From NCBI GenBank assembly GCA_008360955.1, contig LUCM01000114.1, positions 117,152 to 181,151 of the forward strand: a DNA stretch of 64,000 bases, in the 5' to 3' direction. The notes beneath the pieces were generated by a model. The model ran no database searches. It worked only from the letters and a program-made list of their open reading frames with translations, and had not been told where the DNA came from. The stretch is from Fasciolopsis buskii. Taxonomy: Eukaryota > Platyhelminthes > Trematoda > Plagiorchiida > Fasciolidae. Of this stretch, positions 1 to 13,245 are shown piece by piece; within the stretch, counting starts at the first letter, position 1; every line of letters begins with the position of its first letter. The translations under genes and the position numbers were made by a program.

Positions 1-1324
1 GGTCAGTGAGCAACAACGTCATCGAGACGTGGGTTCTGCAAACAACACAATCATCTCCAAGGGGACTTTTGAGAATAAACGGAATCAACCAAAGATCCTC
101 TTTAATACGATTTGCTTGGCTGAGAATTATCGTATCCCCAGTACGGGATGTGAACTATTGTCCTTATCTGCTTGTCACTTATATTTTGAGGTTCTTTCCA
201 AATAGTGATACGCGAAAATTCGGTAGGAGTTTTATCTTCTGAATAGAACACCCGAAATCAGTGCAGGATTGACACTTGCATTGAAAGCAAGCAATATTCA
301 TGAGATGAAAGCACACTGAGAGATGCGTTAGTTTCATTATCACTGCCATTGTTGTTATTGTTAACATTATTAGCACTCCACGGATGCGTTATTTTTACCA
401 CGAAAAAACATGTAACTCAACGGAATGTTTATGAAGTGCGCATATACGTTAGAAGGTATCCGTAACAAATAGATGCTATATCGATCACGCGTACTGAAAA
501 CAGAGAAGTTCATTGGATCAAGCTGACATCTCACGAGGAACTAAAGTATAATGTGACATACCGCCGGGAAAATACAAGTGGGCTAATATTGTTACATGGC
601 AATTTAGAAGAAATGTTGTTAAGTATGAGAAGTTTATCGATTTCAGTCTAGTGAATAAAAACAAATTCAGTGGCTTTAGGACCTCGTCTACGTTTTCGCA
701 CTCGGCCAGGCATAAAGACCAATTTCGATCAGAGGATTTGCTATTATCTCCTACTAATTAAATCCAGCTGATCTCCCCTTATTTACTTCTCTCACAGATT
801 GTCTTCTCAGACTGGAACGGATGCAGCTGAATCAATAAAGTACACGACAGGGGGTCCCGAATTGACCTAGCAGCCATCCTCCAGACGCATCCCGTTCGTT
901 ATGCACCAACTGAGCATTATTTAAGTTTCGGTCATAATTATGCCTCCAAAATACTGTCAAATATCGGGAAGGATAAAATATTTTTAAGCGACCGCAATCA
1001 CCGTAAAAGCACAACATAGAAGACAATGTATTCTTTGTGCAACGCCTTTCTCCAAAAGGTGAACCTAAGACTGACTGGTAAAATTTGGTACTGTAAACTT
1101 ATCAAACTCACTAATCAGTGCTGAAAATATTATAACATTAGAACATTCGAGAGGTTTCAGTTTGAACTAATTCGTCCAACTGGCTTCATCTCACACAATT
1201 ATTTTGAAACTTTGCAAGCAAGCCGAACTCTCAAAGTCAGATGGTTGAAACGAACTGATGCGAAGGTTGCCACTCACATTCCATCTAGTAGCATTTCCTT
1301 TTTATTTTGCCTGACCAACAATAA
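1..1324. other. unassigned, no gene seen
   Basis: No exon, RNA gene or transposon motif is recognisable. The short ORFs here (near 6-242, 179-376 and 832-1026) lack good splice sites or family motifs and are of chance length. Confidence 0.4.
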
Positions 1325-1600
1325 ATGAGTTGTCATGATCGAATATCAGAATTCGTTCTCCGTTTGAATCGCGCATCCAATCGCGGTGGAGAAATTAAAC
1401 TCATTCACGACTTTCTGACTAACAACGGTATGCACGCATTCTATCCCGAATGTTAACTTATTTTATCATTCACAGTGGACGACGACTATGATGCATTCCA
1501 GAATTCTTCACATAGGTACACCGAACTCGCCAACACAAATAGTGCATTGTATCAACGACGGCGACACTCAAGCGACCAAAGTCGTGACATTTCTACCTGA
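1325..1600 (+). CDS. putative two-exon ORF with a 48-bp intron
   Basis: I do not recognise the product. An ATG at 1325 opens 34 codons that run into a GTATGC donor at 1428. The acceptor is a pyrimidine-rich stretch ending in CACAG at 1475. Joining 1325-1427 to 1476-1600 keeps the frame and gives 75 codons ending in TGA at 1598-1600. The peptide is hydrophilic. Its first exon includes RLNRASNRGGEIKLIHDF and its second has a DDDYDAF acidic patch and an arginine run (YQRRRH). An in-frame TAA lies directly before the ATG, which favours this start unless the first exon really begins at an internal acceptor near 1349. Introns this small are known in flatworms. No promoter or poly(A) site was identified. 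It could be a small gene, two internal exons of a larger one, or chance. Confidence 0.22.
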
Positions 1601-4485
1601 AGTTCACGGGTTCAAATCACCCCATCGCCGGTCAATGTTCCCACTTGGCAGCCCTTTGCTGGCCGAACTCATGCCACCAGAACGATGCACATTGTTGTTT
1701 CATCAGCAAAGAAGGCAAGTTATCAAAGACAAAAGGATCAGCAAATTTAATGAACTAGGCGGTTTATTCTTGCATTGCAGCCAATCAGACATTCATAATC
1801 TTGATCAATAGGATGTGAAATATATTACGAAATTAGTGGGGAGGATTATAAAATTGCTCATGATCAGTAAATTTAAACCCAAATTAGGTTCCAGGTCTTA
1901 TGGAATTTGCATTTTTATAGAATCTCAGTCAAGATTATACCTCTTAAACAAGACAAAGTAAAATCATGAATCACTGGAAAATGGCGCATCGAAAAAAACA
2001 TTCTGTTTAAGGGATTTCCAACGCAATTCGATTTAACTATTACATCAAGGTCATTTAGATGCGCTACCATAATGGTAATTGCTATTTTTCGGACAATAAT
2101 ACGAACCCTGGAGGACAAGCATCGCTCTGAAACTAAAAACTCTGGTGAGAGGTGATCTCTTCAACAGCGCTGCCAAAAATGACCAAAGTCTTATGTAATA
2201 TTTGTTCATGAAGAATGAAGAACGAAATGGAATCAGACTTTGGTGTGAATGAGGTACATAACAAATGGGCAACCTTTTTTCGAGGTATACATGAGTAACA
2301 GTAATCCGTGAAACGAGCACAAGAAATCACGCATATAACAATCTTTCCATACTCTTGATCTTTTGAATTAAATTCGCCAAGATTGCTATTTGTAACAGTA
2401 GATCGTAAACGAAGATTGCTGAGAATAGGCGAAAATTCATGGCTAACGGCTTTTACAGGACTAGGTTTTACATTTCTTGTCAGCAGAATTTCGTAAAGAA
2501 CATTGGATTTGGATTTTCTGTAGTTCACTTTCATTCTGATGTTAGCGTCTAGATGCTACACATGATTCCGGAACTTCGTATTGTCAAAAGGATATTGTTT
2601 GTCCTAGGAATTAAGTTGAAATCCAAAGAGTTGGAACATGGCTGCACAATAGATTGCGAGATTTTTTCCGCCAAAATGACCCCAAATGACGTTCATCAGT
2701 TACATTCTTTTGGAGTTTGCGGAAATTATTCAACCCTTAAATGGAGCGGTTCGTTATTAACACCACCATTTAGAATCGGAAAGCGTTAAACAGTCGCTGG
2801 TAAACCAGCTTCAACATTATCGGTAAAAAGAGCGTGAGTGCGAGAAACCTGATGTTGACTACACAAGATATTTGGCCGATGTGTAAGAGTTACAGTGTGT
2901 TCTTTCGAATTACGCGTGCGAATAATGCTCGTCTGGTTAACATCTTTTCACTGGTGGAAAGTTGAGATTGTGAGTAGAAATTAAAATAGCATTTATCTGT
3001 TATGCTTTAGCAATAATCCCACGAGCTTTCTGAAGCGTTTGTTTCTTCCTGTTTCTTCTGACATAATACGTAATCGGATGTCACTAGGTAGCTAAGTCTA
3101 AAACAAAAACGGCAAACAGCTGGCACAGAAATCGCATACAACCGTGCGGGATCAATCGACACGTTGAGCTCGAACTGGTGGACTAGTCAACTGCGCGGTG
3201 ATCATTCAGTTTTTAATTTATCATTGCAACATATACCCGTGGGTTTCCCTCACGGATGAAGATCAGTCAGTCGGATCCCAGTGGACAAAGTTCGGCGGCC
3301 TCCCTTAGGTTAGCTCTAAACACGAGGTCGAATAACGGTTGGCCATTTGTTCCCCAAAACACGCTGCATCCCTCTCCGTTAGGCATGAACGAGACGGCCA
3401 TCAATGAGGGACAGGAATGTTAGATCACTCCATGCTTTTGGTCTGCGCTTATCTGGTATAGATTGTAACGTGAAGTTGTTGACCTCCTTAGAGAAAATTG
3501 ATCAAAGTTGGCCTAAATAGGTTTTGTAATCGTCGGAGGACATTTGTTAGAATTTGCTTGTGTATCTTGGGTCACCTCCACACAATGCCTATCAAGTTAC
3601 CCACCGAGATGATGATTATCAGAATCAACCACTTCACGTTGTGTGCACTTACGCGTGTGTGTATTCTCTTGACCTGAGTTGATCATTTTCATACAGCTGG
3701 GGTGACTACCACTGAAGCAACGTAAACCGGTGTTATATTACCTCCTCGGCACATTCTAATATGGCAATTTTACGACACTCTGTCCTCTGTTCCTCACAGA
3801 GAACAAAAGTGTGCGTAAAAAACCTCAAAGAAAGCTATTATTCTTAATTCTATTCTGTGAATAATGTTTGTGCTTGATTAAATAATAGTCAACCTGTACG
3901 GCAAACGGAAATACATGTAAGGAGATGAAATACTAATGAGAATGCAATCCATTTATTTCTATTAATACAGTGAGTTATCAGTGTGATATATTTCTCACGA
4001 GATATACTCCCAAACATTTCGGTTTTCCAAAACTAAGGGAAATTTGTTGTTATATGCCGGTTGAACAAGCCCCATTTACCATGCAAAGCATCAGAACGTG
4101 AGGCATTTTGCATAAATCGAGCTCGTTCTTACAACATATATGTATCTATTATCACCAATCATTTTAGCATTTCCTCATAAATTATACGTGATAAAAAAGG
4201 ATGCAACGAAGTTGATTTCGAATATGGAGGCAGTAATTAAGCTTCTTAATTCCGTGATTTTCAAGTGCGAAATCAACACTTTGGGTAGCAGTTCGAAAAA
4301 GTGTTTGACAACATCATAGTATTACTTGAACCCTATTCTCGTTTGCCGTTCGACCTTATCTGAATGACACATGGGATGCTCCTAATCTAAACACAAAATC
4401 TCATCAGTAGTTGTTCTTTTAAGTTAGCAATTGCGAAACTCCGGATTTTCATTTTCTCCGTTCGCGGTCGATAACGATTACCAAC
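1601..4485. other. unassigned, no gene seen
   Basis: Several short overlapping ORFs occur, for example near 2133-2534 on the minus strand and 2553-2789 on the plus strand. None shows a family motif or convincing splice pairing. The stretch 3160-3420 is somewhat richer in GC but was not assignable. Confidence 0.35.
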
Positions 4486-4489
4486 ATAC

Positions 4490-4545
4490 CTCTGCGGTTA
4501 GAGTATCTTCCCGGTAAACTGGATAACACATGTTTGATCCCAGCT
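4490..4545 (+). repeat. possible tRNA-derived (SINE-like) relic
   Basis: GCGGTTAGAGTATC (4494-4507) resembles a tRNA D-arm / A box, and TGTTTGATCCC (4531-4541) resembles a T-arm / B box at suitable spacing. No acceptor stem can be formed, so this is not a functional tRNA. Similar degenerate A/B-box pairs recur at 15.45, 20.93, 30.43 and 48.42 kb. It may be one copy of a Pol III-derived short repeat family. Confidence 0.25.
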
Positions 4546-4873
4546 CAAAGTTTTCTTTATCACGTGAAAGCAGATTGCATGAAGCAATCGAGGCCAGAAC
4601 GGCTAACCAAAAAGAGAATTTTTTGAATTAGATGCAACTGAACTATCCTGGTAATCATTTATACCGAAGTTGAGATCATGGTGAAATCTACGAGGATTGT
4701 CCAAACACAAATGTGAAGTAATTGCAGGATTATTTTTTTATTATTCTCATCCCGTTTACTCCAGTCGAAGACGGTATATGTTGTCTCGCGTTAGCTATTC
4801 GCTAACCGAGCGCCACATGACGTCAGTTTTTGGTGCATTGTGCCCATATTGTCAAATGCTTCGGTTGATAATC

Positions 4874-5365
4874 TCATGGTGATGTTCTTGATGAGCGGAA
4901 TTTTGCATCTAAATATAAAAACCACTTCACCACTGAAAGGTACTGTTGAGTAGCTCTGGATAGCAACCTCTTGGGCCCCAAATGAACAAACACCGAGGGT
5001 TGAATGTCATAAGCCGGGGGATCCGCACATGGAACACGGAAACCACTGAGATGAAACTTTGTACCGCTGCGTCGATTACCATGACCAAAAATGTGTGCCC
5101 TCGCTCGGTTTGAACCTGAATTGGGGACTTTTTCTGCCGACTGTCTATAGAAAAACTGAAAAATCAAAATATATTTTTCAAACTGTTCAAACTTGCTGAG
5201 CCCAATTCTACTTCCAATATTGAACAATGTACTACTCAGTACACCTTGACAGTCAACGATTACCCTAGGGGTACCGACTTCAATGGATGTGACCCTGAGA
5301 TTTAGAACTAACCTTACGTTTGTGCGGCCCACAGACGTGTTGTGCGCGGCACATGTTTTCATCAT
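4874..5365 (-). CDS. 163-codon ORF of unknown nature, longest in the window
   Basis: This is the longest uninterrupted ORF in the window, with an ATG at the 5365 end and a stop at 4874. I do not recognise a domain. The C-terminal half includes RSGTKFHLSGFRVPCADPPA followed by a stretch with FVHLGPKRLL. The 4.95-5.12 kb part is noticeably richer in GC than its flanks and, on the minus strand, contains a B-box-like GGTTCAAACC. That may mean the ORF lies in a repeat rather than in a host gene. No signal peptide is evident. One hydrophobic run (YILIFQFF) is too short to call a membrane segment. The length exceeds what is typical by chance here. It could be a real exon, a repeat-derived ORF or an outlier. 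Confidence 0.25.
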   Translation of the reverse strand: MMKTCAAHNTSVGRTNVRLVLNLRVTSIEVGTPRVIVDCQGVLSSTLFNIGSRIGLSKFEQFEKYILIFQFFYRQSAEKVPNSGSNRARAHIFGHGNRRSGTKFHLSGFRVPCADPPAYDIQPSVFVHLGPKRLLSRATQQYLSVVKWFLYLDAKFRSSRTSP

Positions 5366-8300
5366 TCCCCATCTACTTCGAATTGTGAATAGTTAGCGTG
5401 CGCTGATGCATCGACTACAAGACCCACAAGTAACAGTTTGGAGGATTGTTCAGAAAAGTTGCCTAATTATTTAAAAAAAAGAAATTAAAAGGTTGAAAAT
5501 ACAAGAAAACACTAAGTTCAATGAGTTAGTAACAAACATGGGCCTTCGATTGCGTTTAAAGAATTCACAGCGTAAGAACCACAGTCCAAGCCAAAACTCT
5601 CAACGCGAAGTTCACGTGTCTACACTGAATGTGTTTTCATACTATTAGGCTGGATAGCATTCTATTCATGAAATAAATCATTTATCAAAATGTCCCACTT
5701 TTTATTGCCACTTCTCTGAATTCAAACACCATCTACTGTGCTGAGGGAATTCTTTAAAAGGCGGTTGCTTTCACAGGACAAGATAAGCATAGATTAAAAA
5801 CGCCCGATCTGCGATGAGTGTGAGCTTACAGTTAGTGGAAAAAAACAAGCGAGTAATTCAACTCAGCAAACGACAAAAGGCAACTTGTTCATACGATAAG
5901 CTCAACTGTGGCACGTGTACAGCATACGGACCCAAGCAGTCAACGGAGAAAAAAACACCGAAAACTCTCGACCTTTCGTCTGTGAACGTTATGCATGTGT
6001 GTGCAATCCAGCTGCTAGCAGAAGCGACTCTACTATTCTCAGTAACCTTTTCCATTGGTTCACACATTAACACTTTCGTTGCGGATAGGGTGGATACTGA
6101 ATGAAAATATGGAAGATTTGAAAATATCACTGATAGATGAGTTAGCGCAGCAGCTGTTGCGTAACTAGGTCGAATTATTCATCTTAATACAATGACGTTT
6201 CACAAAATCCCCGGTTAGATTTTCGTTTGTAGCATGGACTTCTGGGTACCTAGTGCGTAAATGGATTCCCCGTTCAGCGTAAACTTTAGTCTATCCACCT
6301 ATTTACTTCGAACAAATGTTAGTTGACCTATCGCAATGAATTTGTCATTTCGTTGGTCACATCACAGGTTGCAGATTTTCATAGGCCTCCGATCGCTTTG
6401 CTCAGCGTTTAGATCGTGAGTTTTTCAGCGTCAGTCAAGGCGACATCATCAGTGAGCATATAATCTCACAGCCTTTGACTTATAATTTCTAATACTTTTT
6501 TGAGAACAGGTCGTGATGCTGGACCTTGTAATCTGAATGGTTTTAAGGGCCTTCTTTGGAAACACAGAACTGGATTCTGAAGCCCAAACAACACCGCTTC
6601 AGCCGGTGCTAGATACTTTTGTCTTATTGTTTTCAACACGTTCGATGTGATTTTGTACATCTACCCGAACGCATTATCCTCCAAGACAATACGTCCCGTG
6701 TCAACGGTAATAAAATGAAAGATATTTTTTCAGCTTTTCAACCAAAAGGGATTTGTATTCCCTAACGCTATGAGCCGACCGCTTATTTTACAGTACTTAG
6801 CGTCACAGATAAGACTGTGTGAAACACGAAGACTGTTAGCATATCCTCAAAGTTTGAGAAGATTATTGGCCTAATGATCAAGTTTCCGTGCAAAATGGCA
6901 ACAGAGGATAGGCAGGCAAGTAACTTTCAAGCACTCAGCCAAAAGTAAACAGATTGGGCCCCGGCTGAAAGGTGCTGGCGCACACAAACGTTTTAACGTC
7001 GCTACTTCATAAATATATATTTATATAAGCATGTCTATGTATACATATTCGACAAATCCAAGTGCAAATGATGCGCCATCGAAACCATGACTGAGATCGA
7101 AGACGACCAGCGATCAGGACAGAAAATGAAAATAATGTGGATGATTTACCAACTATGGTAACTTGTCTATCCCTTACTTCAAGGTCATCGCTTATCCATC
7201 GAGATCCATGATTCCCCTGTCGAATTGATAATGCGCTCTTGTCAAAACTGATGTATGGCTGACTTATTTGAAAGTTAATCAGATTTTGCTCCAGGTATTC
7301 TCACGAAATTAATAATCCGGGCGTCCAAGAACAATTGCTTTGTAAGCGTTGGGATCCCGTCATCACGTCTTCTGGTCTTTCAAAACAGGCTTTTCGTATA
7401 CGCCACTGTAAGGCACAGACTTGTTCGCAACACTGAACTGAACATATGCAGTGCCTTCCACTATTTTCTAAACTGGATCCTTAGGTGGAAAAGAGGGGAT
7501 AGCTGAACAGTTTCAATAAAAATATAGTACAATGAAGAATAATTCGACGCCAGCTAGCTTCAAGTGAGATGAAACAACACACCGGTTTCCAAGTGTATTC
7601 CATTGTACCAAGCCGATTCCCATCAGTAATACGCCACAAAATAGTATTATTCATACAAATATTCCACTTTCTGCTAACCTCAAGGACTGACTTTATTCCC
7701 CAACTGTAGATCACCCAAATAATGATGAAATAGGTAGATATACAACACATATATACATGTTATTCTTCGCGGTGAATCGCAAGTTATTGTGTTGTAGGTG
7801 GAAATATCATCCTCGTGGTTGTGAAACCATGGCTAAGAGAAGTTCTGTTACTTATGTGAACTCATCCTAGTGAAAACATGAACAGTTTGCAAATGATTTC
7901 TCATTTTTCAAAAGGCTTTTCATTGAAAATTGACTCAAATCAAAAGTCGGCAACTACATACGTATGCGTGTGCGTCATCAAGACAAGGAACAGACAGGAC
8001 GTCTCAGGTGACAAAATCCGTGCCCACAGGGTCTTCGAACTTCACCACAACATCAGCCGATCGACCTGACAAGTAGCATCGATTCACTGTCTTGGTGTAC
8101 ATAGCCGGTTTTTTGCACAGCTATCCCAGACTTGTTCATCTACCGATAATCACTTTGTCATTCGTGTGCTGGGACGATAACATGAAAACACGCAAAACGA
8201 TTGATGCTGAAGGACGAATTATCCAGCGACTATTTTTACGCGGTCGCATTCTCTTTTTAACAATCAATCTCGATGTATTCCAATATACTGTACAGTACAC

Positions 8301-9370
8301 ACATGATCACTGCTGTGTTGATCAGAAGAAATCTGATCAGCGAATTAGCGAAATCAAACTATCGGTTGTTGGAATACGTGGGGAAATTGGGCGATTTTGG
8401 CATAATCGTAGTAGAAAAATTGCTAAATTCGGGTCGCATTCCTGTGAAACTTTCAAACAGGATTTAACTTTTTCTTTTCTCCAGACAAATGGCGCCAAAG
8501 ACGTATTTAACTAGTTTCATCGCTATTGGTAACAGTACTTTAGTCTGCTCACTGGAAGGTTGCGTGACCAAATACAAAAATAACAAAAATTTGACCAGGA
8601 ATTTTGATGTTTAAGGTTAACAAACCGAAACAATCGTTTCATCCAAAGCAGCGGCTGTGTTAAAATAAGGGGTTTTGAACACCAGTTCAGTCATCCTCTT
8701 GAACAGCTCAAAAAAGCTTCATTGAATTGGATAACTAACTCTGCTGCAAGTAATTTTCTTCCCATGGTATTCACCGTCAAAGTAAATGCAAAATTCCTAC
8801 ATTAGTCTTAAGTCGATCATGCGGAATTGCAGAACCAATCTTCACAAGTCCCTTTATGCAAGCCATTTAAATCCACAACGAATGAGGTGCATTAACCAAA
8901 CCACGGATATGGCTGACCTTAAGATAACATACGAACTGCGGGTCGAGTCTAAATGTCGACCTGAAATAAATCCGCCAACAATGTTATTGCTTTCTAGGGA
9001 TTCTGTAAAACCGAAATTGATGTCTCCAAAACGCCCGTGCACTTGATTGACCCGCGCTATCCAACTTACAGGAAAGTATTACGCGAACAAGTCACACAGT
9101 TCCTTGTAGCATACTCCTTATGTTTTCGTTGTTTAAGCAGCTACATTGCATGGAGCGTGTGCAAAATTCTGGAAGCTTATCGATCTTATCCTGGGGATCA
9201 ACTTGAGGGGCACACGTACAGCACGGTAGTATGTTCAATGTCTATGTGTAGGTCGACTCTTCGTTTTTTCTTTGGCTTATTAAAGACAAGAAAATTTATT
9301 TAAAGCAGATAATTAACATTGTAAGTATTATACTACTTCAGCTGTTTAAGTACCTCAATACCTCGTTTTC
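5366..9370. other. unassigned; only weak ORFs
   Basis: The plus-strand ORF at 8092-8514 (140 codons) and a TM-like ORF at 9037-9303 are the most noticeable. The latter is preceded by a pyrimidine-rich acceptor ending at 9070, and its peptide has a hydrophobic run (FLVAYSLCFRCLSSYIAW). Neither matches a family I know, and both are within chance expectation. No RNA gene or transposon motif was seen. Confidence 0.3.
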
Positions 9371-9403
9371 GACTATGTACTATGTACTATGGACTATGTA
9401 CTA
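9371..9403 (+). repeat. short imperfect tandem repeat, ACTATGT units
   Basis: GACTATGTACTATGTACTAT continues as GGACTATGTACTAA. This is four to five imperfect units of a 7-10 base motif. Confidence 0.7.
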
Positions 9404-12400
9404 AGTGACTACGGAGTTATTTCAAATCGCAAAGTAAGTGCAAATCTGGAGCATCCCGCTTCAAGTCAGGCTCCAGTTCGACCTGAATCAGTGCAGGACC
9501 ACGGAACTGTTTGTCCCCCGATGCTTACCATTCAGTTTTACCAGACATTCAACTTATTGTTACCATGGATACGACAAGTATTCGCATTCTGAACCTAGTA
9601 TGTGTGAGTATTATCACAAATGTGTGTATTTACCGGCTCCACAAAGTCTGTTTCAACTAACGGCATCACTAACACACAGAAGTTCAGGAGAATAAGTGTA
9701 AAATTTTACTCGATAGTCTATGCATTTGCGACGATGGGAGAAAATCGTTTTCACAGAGTAATTCAGTAAATTTTCAGTCAGCAAGAACAAACTAAACCTG
9801 ATCCGCAACAGTGAATTCCTGACCTCCGTGGCGATACGTGCCGCAGCGTTCAAAATCTAAAGTTGCGGAGGAAACATGCTATCTTTATTTTTGTGCAGAC
9901 GGCGCATTCATGGATTTCCTTCATGTGATCATGCCTGGTAAGTAAAACATGCAACCTGTTACTGTGAGGTAGAAAATTCATAAGACGAGAGTTCCAGACA
10001 CTTACAATTTGTTGTACTGCTACACAGAAATGGATTGCAGTGAAACCGGGACGATGGGCGATCAAAAACCCAGGTGACTATCCTTCATGTTGGGCAAAAT
10101 GAGCCAAATTTAATGCGAAGTGATTCAGTGAAATTATTTTTCTAGCATTCCCATTGTGTTTCATCCATCTTCGTACGTACACGCATGCTAAGAAAGCAAT
10201 GCACGCATAAACTGTCACGGTCAATATGGGTCATTTTAGCTAAGACACGGCATCGGCACCTAGATTATTAATCGTTGATCGTCCGGGTTTCATTAAAATC
10301 CTTCAATGTCCCAGTTTATCAGGAGCCCTGGGGTTTCGCCATCTCTCTACTCATCGAAACACTGCCTGCAGAATCGGATCTCATATCTCATTCGCCAAAC
10401 AAGGACGGCAATAGTGAGAAATCTATTCACGCGCCGTCAGCAAGACACAGATAAGAAGCATGTGTCTGCTAAAGTCTTACTCCCTGAAAACACTGCAGAA
10501 TTCGATCGGAAGAAAAACAACATTGGCCAAAATGTTAAGATATATTTCTTTATGTTTAACAAGGCAATTACAAAGCAACAGTACCAATGGTTGAAATCCC
10601 TATCTGAAATCTCCTAACGTGAATTTCTCGAAATACGTTTGCTTTATGCTAGAGTGAGATTTTAGACGTTGTTTTTTACAGCAGTCGGATAGAAGAATTG
10701 ATTTCATTGAAGAATTTCAATATGCAACATATTTTATAACAATAAGATTTCATAAGCATTTGCAGCTCATAATCTGGTTCTTTACAGAAACGTAGCAAAA
10801 CAAAAACATTCAGTGAACGGGAAACGAAATAAACGAAAGCAAACGGCAGTGGTAAACTGATTGCCAACTTTCGCGAGCTATTAATAATCATATCTGTCTT
10901 TAACCTAATTTTCTGTCGTATCTGTCAAGGTTAATATACCCACACAGTAAAAACAACAGATCGTTCACTTGTAATCGTGGAAGAACTTTCCCCGTAAAAA
11001 AAATTACGTAGAATGATCCCGGGATACCTGTAGGCAGTTGTACCGGGATGGTCACTGATTTCGATTGAACCCGCAGTTCTGGGTCATTATTAGGCAATTT
11101 CAGAAGCCATAATATCGGACGATCAACTGAAGCGTCTGATATCTGTCAACCAAACGACATTTTAAAGTAGTGAACATCGTGGCTATTGGGAATGAATGCT
11201 TATACGTTCGAACTTTTTCCCTGTCATGTACTTCTCCGTTCTGCAGCTCATAAATAAGCGTGAACTTAGCCCTGAGGCATGTGCAAATGTCGCATAATAA
11301 ACAAAAATAGAGAGGTAGTAAGATAACACGTCATTAGTAAACTGTTCTTTTTTTGTCACGGCCGACAAGTTCCTCGCTTCGCTTTCGCAAAGCCGTTGTA
11401 TTGTATTGTATTGCATAAACTTTGCGTACAATAAATAATGTCGTGTTTCAGTCAAAAAATGTGAGGGTAAAAATAAAATAGGGAAACAAAAATTACACTC
11501 ATCAGTTGTAAAAAATATAAAAACTCATTGACGAATAAACAGAGCATATGATAGGTTGCTTAGGAACCTATAGGAACTCCACTGTCCCGTATTTTGCACG
11601 CATTCTGACAAACCGTGACCGGGTTTTAGCCGAATTCCTGAGCTCTGATTATTCCTCGATGAGTTGGCTATCTCGCTCAAAAATGACACCGAACACAAAT
11701 TTTGTGCTTCATCTTTCCACTCTCAACAGTCACACCCTGTGGTTATCCAAAACTCTCACCTTGAGATAACCTCCAAAGTTCGCCCTCCTACTATGCTCAA
11801 CTCACAAAGTAAAAGTCCTGCCACTCGCCTTGTACCAGTCGCAAAATCAGATAAAAATAAAGCAATCATTACGCTGACACGCCAAAGATCCATGCGCGAC
11901 TGTCCTGATTGTTGTTCCTCGTAGATCCTCCGCTATAACTCACGAGATTTTTCTTCCCATTAATGCTGAGTGGAACATCTTGAATAGAAACAATTAGCTC
12001 AGTTTCTGTTCGTTTTTACGAAAACAAAACCAAACCGACTCTGTATTACCACACACTCATCCTGGTAATTCGTGACTGACGTCTACACGAAAAAAACTAT
12101 GTGAGCACGTCCATTGAGTGGACCGTTTTCAGTTAGATTTCAGTTTTCTTTATGAACTTCAAAATATAAAGTATGAGGTGAGATTTTCAATATCCTGAGC
12201 TTAATAAAAACATATAGTGTTTATGTATCACTCTGTATTCTGCTCGTCATTGACTGGAAACTTCCTGCCAGCTGACATTACGGCCACCTGGTGCACTTGC
12301 AACGAGGCTGAAGAGGTCAGATCAAACAGACATTCCGCGTTTGCTTGTTTGGCGAATAACTTTCTAAGTGTAAAGTCCTCATTAGCTAAGTAGTCCGCCG

Positions 12401-13245
12401 AAGAATCATACTCACCCTGTCTATTTTTGATCTGTCCACGGTGGTTGCAATATTTAGACATGTGAACAAATGTGATTTTGTTTTTTAGTAAATGTACTAT
12501 GCACGAGTATATTCGGAGGAACATGCCCCATAGCCGCTGTGGTTTACTCTATAAAGGAGAAAAAGGGAATTGACAACAGTGAACCTGGAACCTGGGGTGA
12601 TATTAAACCACGTAAAGCGTTACTAGGTCAGGCGTGATAACGAGCCTGAGGACAGCGGGTCGTAATCTATCGCCAAAGTGTAAACGCACACTATTGCCTG
12701 GCGCGTTACTCCGCGTGACCTGAGAAGACTTTACATCACTCCAAATATCATTAAAATCATCAGTTTTACTTACTTACGTATTGGTGAACCGAGTTGGTCA
12801 GAAATGTTATCCAAAGAAGTAACACGAAGGCCTTGATTTTCAATCCCGACATCAGACTGAAGCCTAATTTGTGAAGCCCTTTGCTACACGGGCCTACTTG
12901 GTTTTGCTATCATCCCACGAGGTAACTCTACCCAGGTTAATCTGAATTATCGGTATAGAATAATCATTACGGACATTCAGTAAATGTCAACAGATTCAAA
13001 AACTCAAGTTAACAGCCTCGTTTTTCATAATTATAACTGTTTTGACAAGTAGATTGCAGTCCCTTGCTTTTTGGCAAAGCTCATTCCAAAAAAGGAATCT
13101 CATTCTGAATAGAGGCTTTACTAGTTTCGTCACATTTACGCAAATTCCTTCCATATCAGCTAATACCAGGATGCATTCCAGCAACTCGTTGAATGGCACT
13201 CTCCTTCATGACTGAATCATCTTTTCTTGAAAGAGGGACTAAAAT
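9404..13245. other. unassigned
   Basis: A small TTGTA pentanucleotide run sits at 11396-11415. On the minus strand an ATG-led stretch (MSKYCNHRGQIKNRQG, about 12463-12416) runs into a consensus GTGAGT donor, so it could be a first coding exon. Nothing else supports it. No transposon motif was seen. Confidence 0.3.

Noticed and set aside
8190..8240. CTGAAGGACGAA resembling a collapsed hammerhead core
   Set aside because: No stem II, no GAAA box and no flanking A/B boxes. The similarity is too short.
8092..8514. 140-codon plus-strand ORF
   Set aside because: No splice context, no motif, and overlapping alternative frames. This length is expected a few times by chance in the window.
12640..12680. 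CTGAGGA next to a tRNA-like GGGTCGTAATC
   Set aside because: No stem II pairing and no GAAA follows, and the order is wrong for the SINE family.
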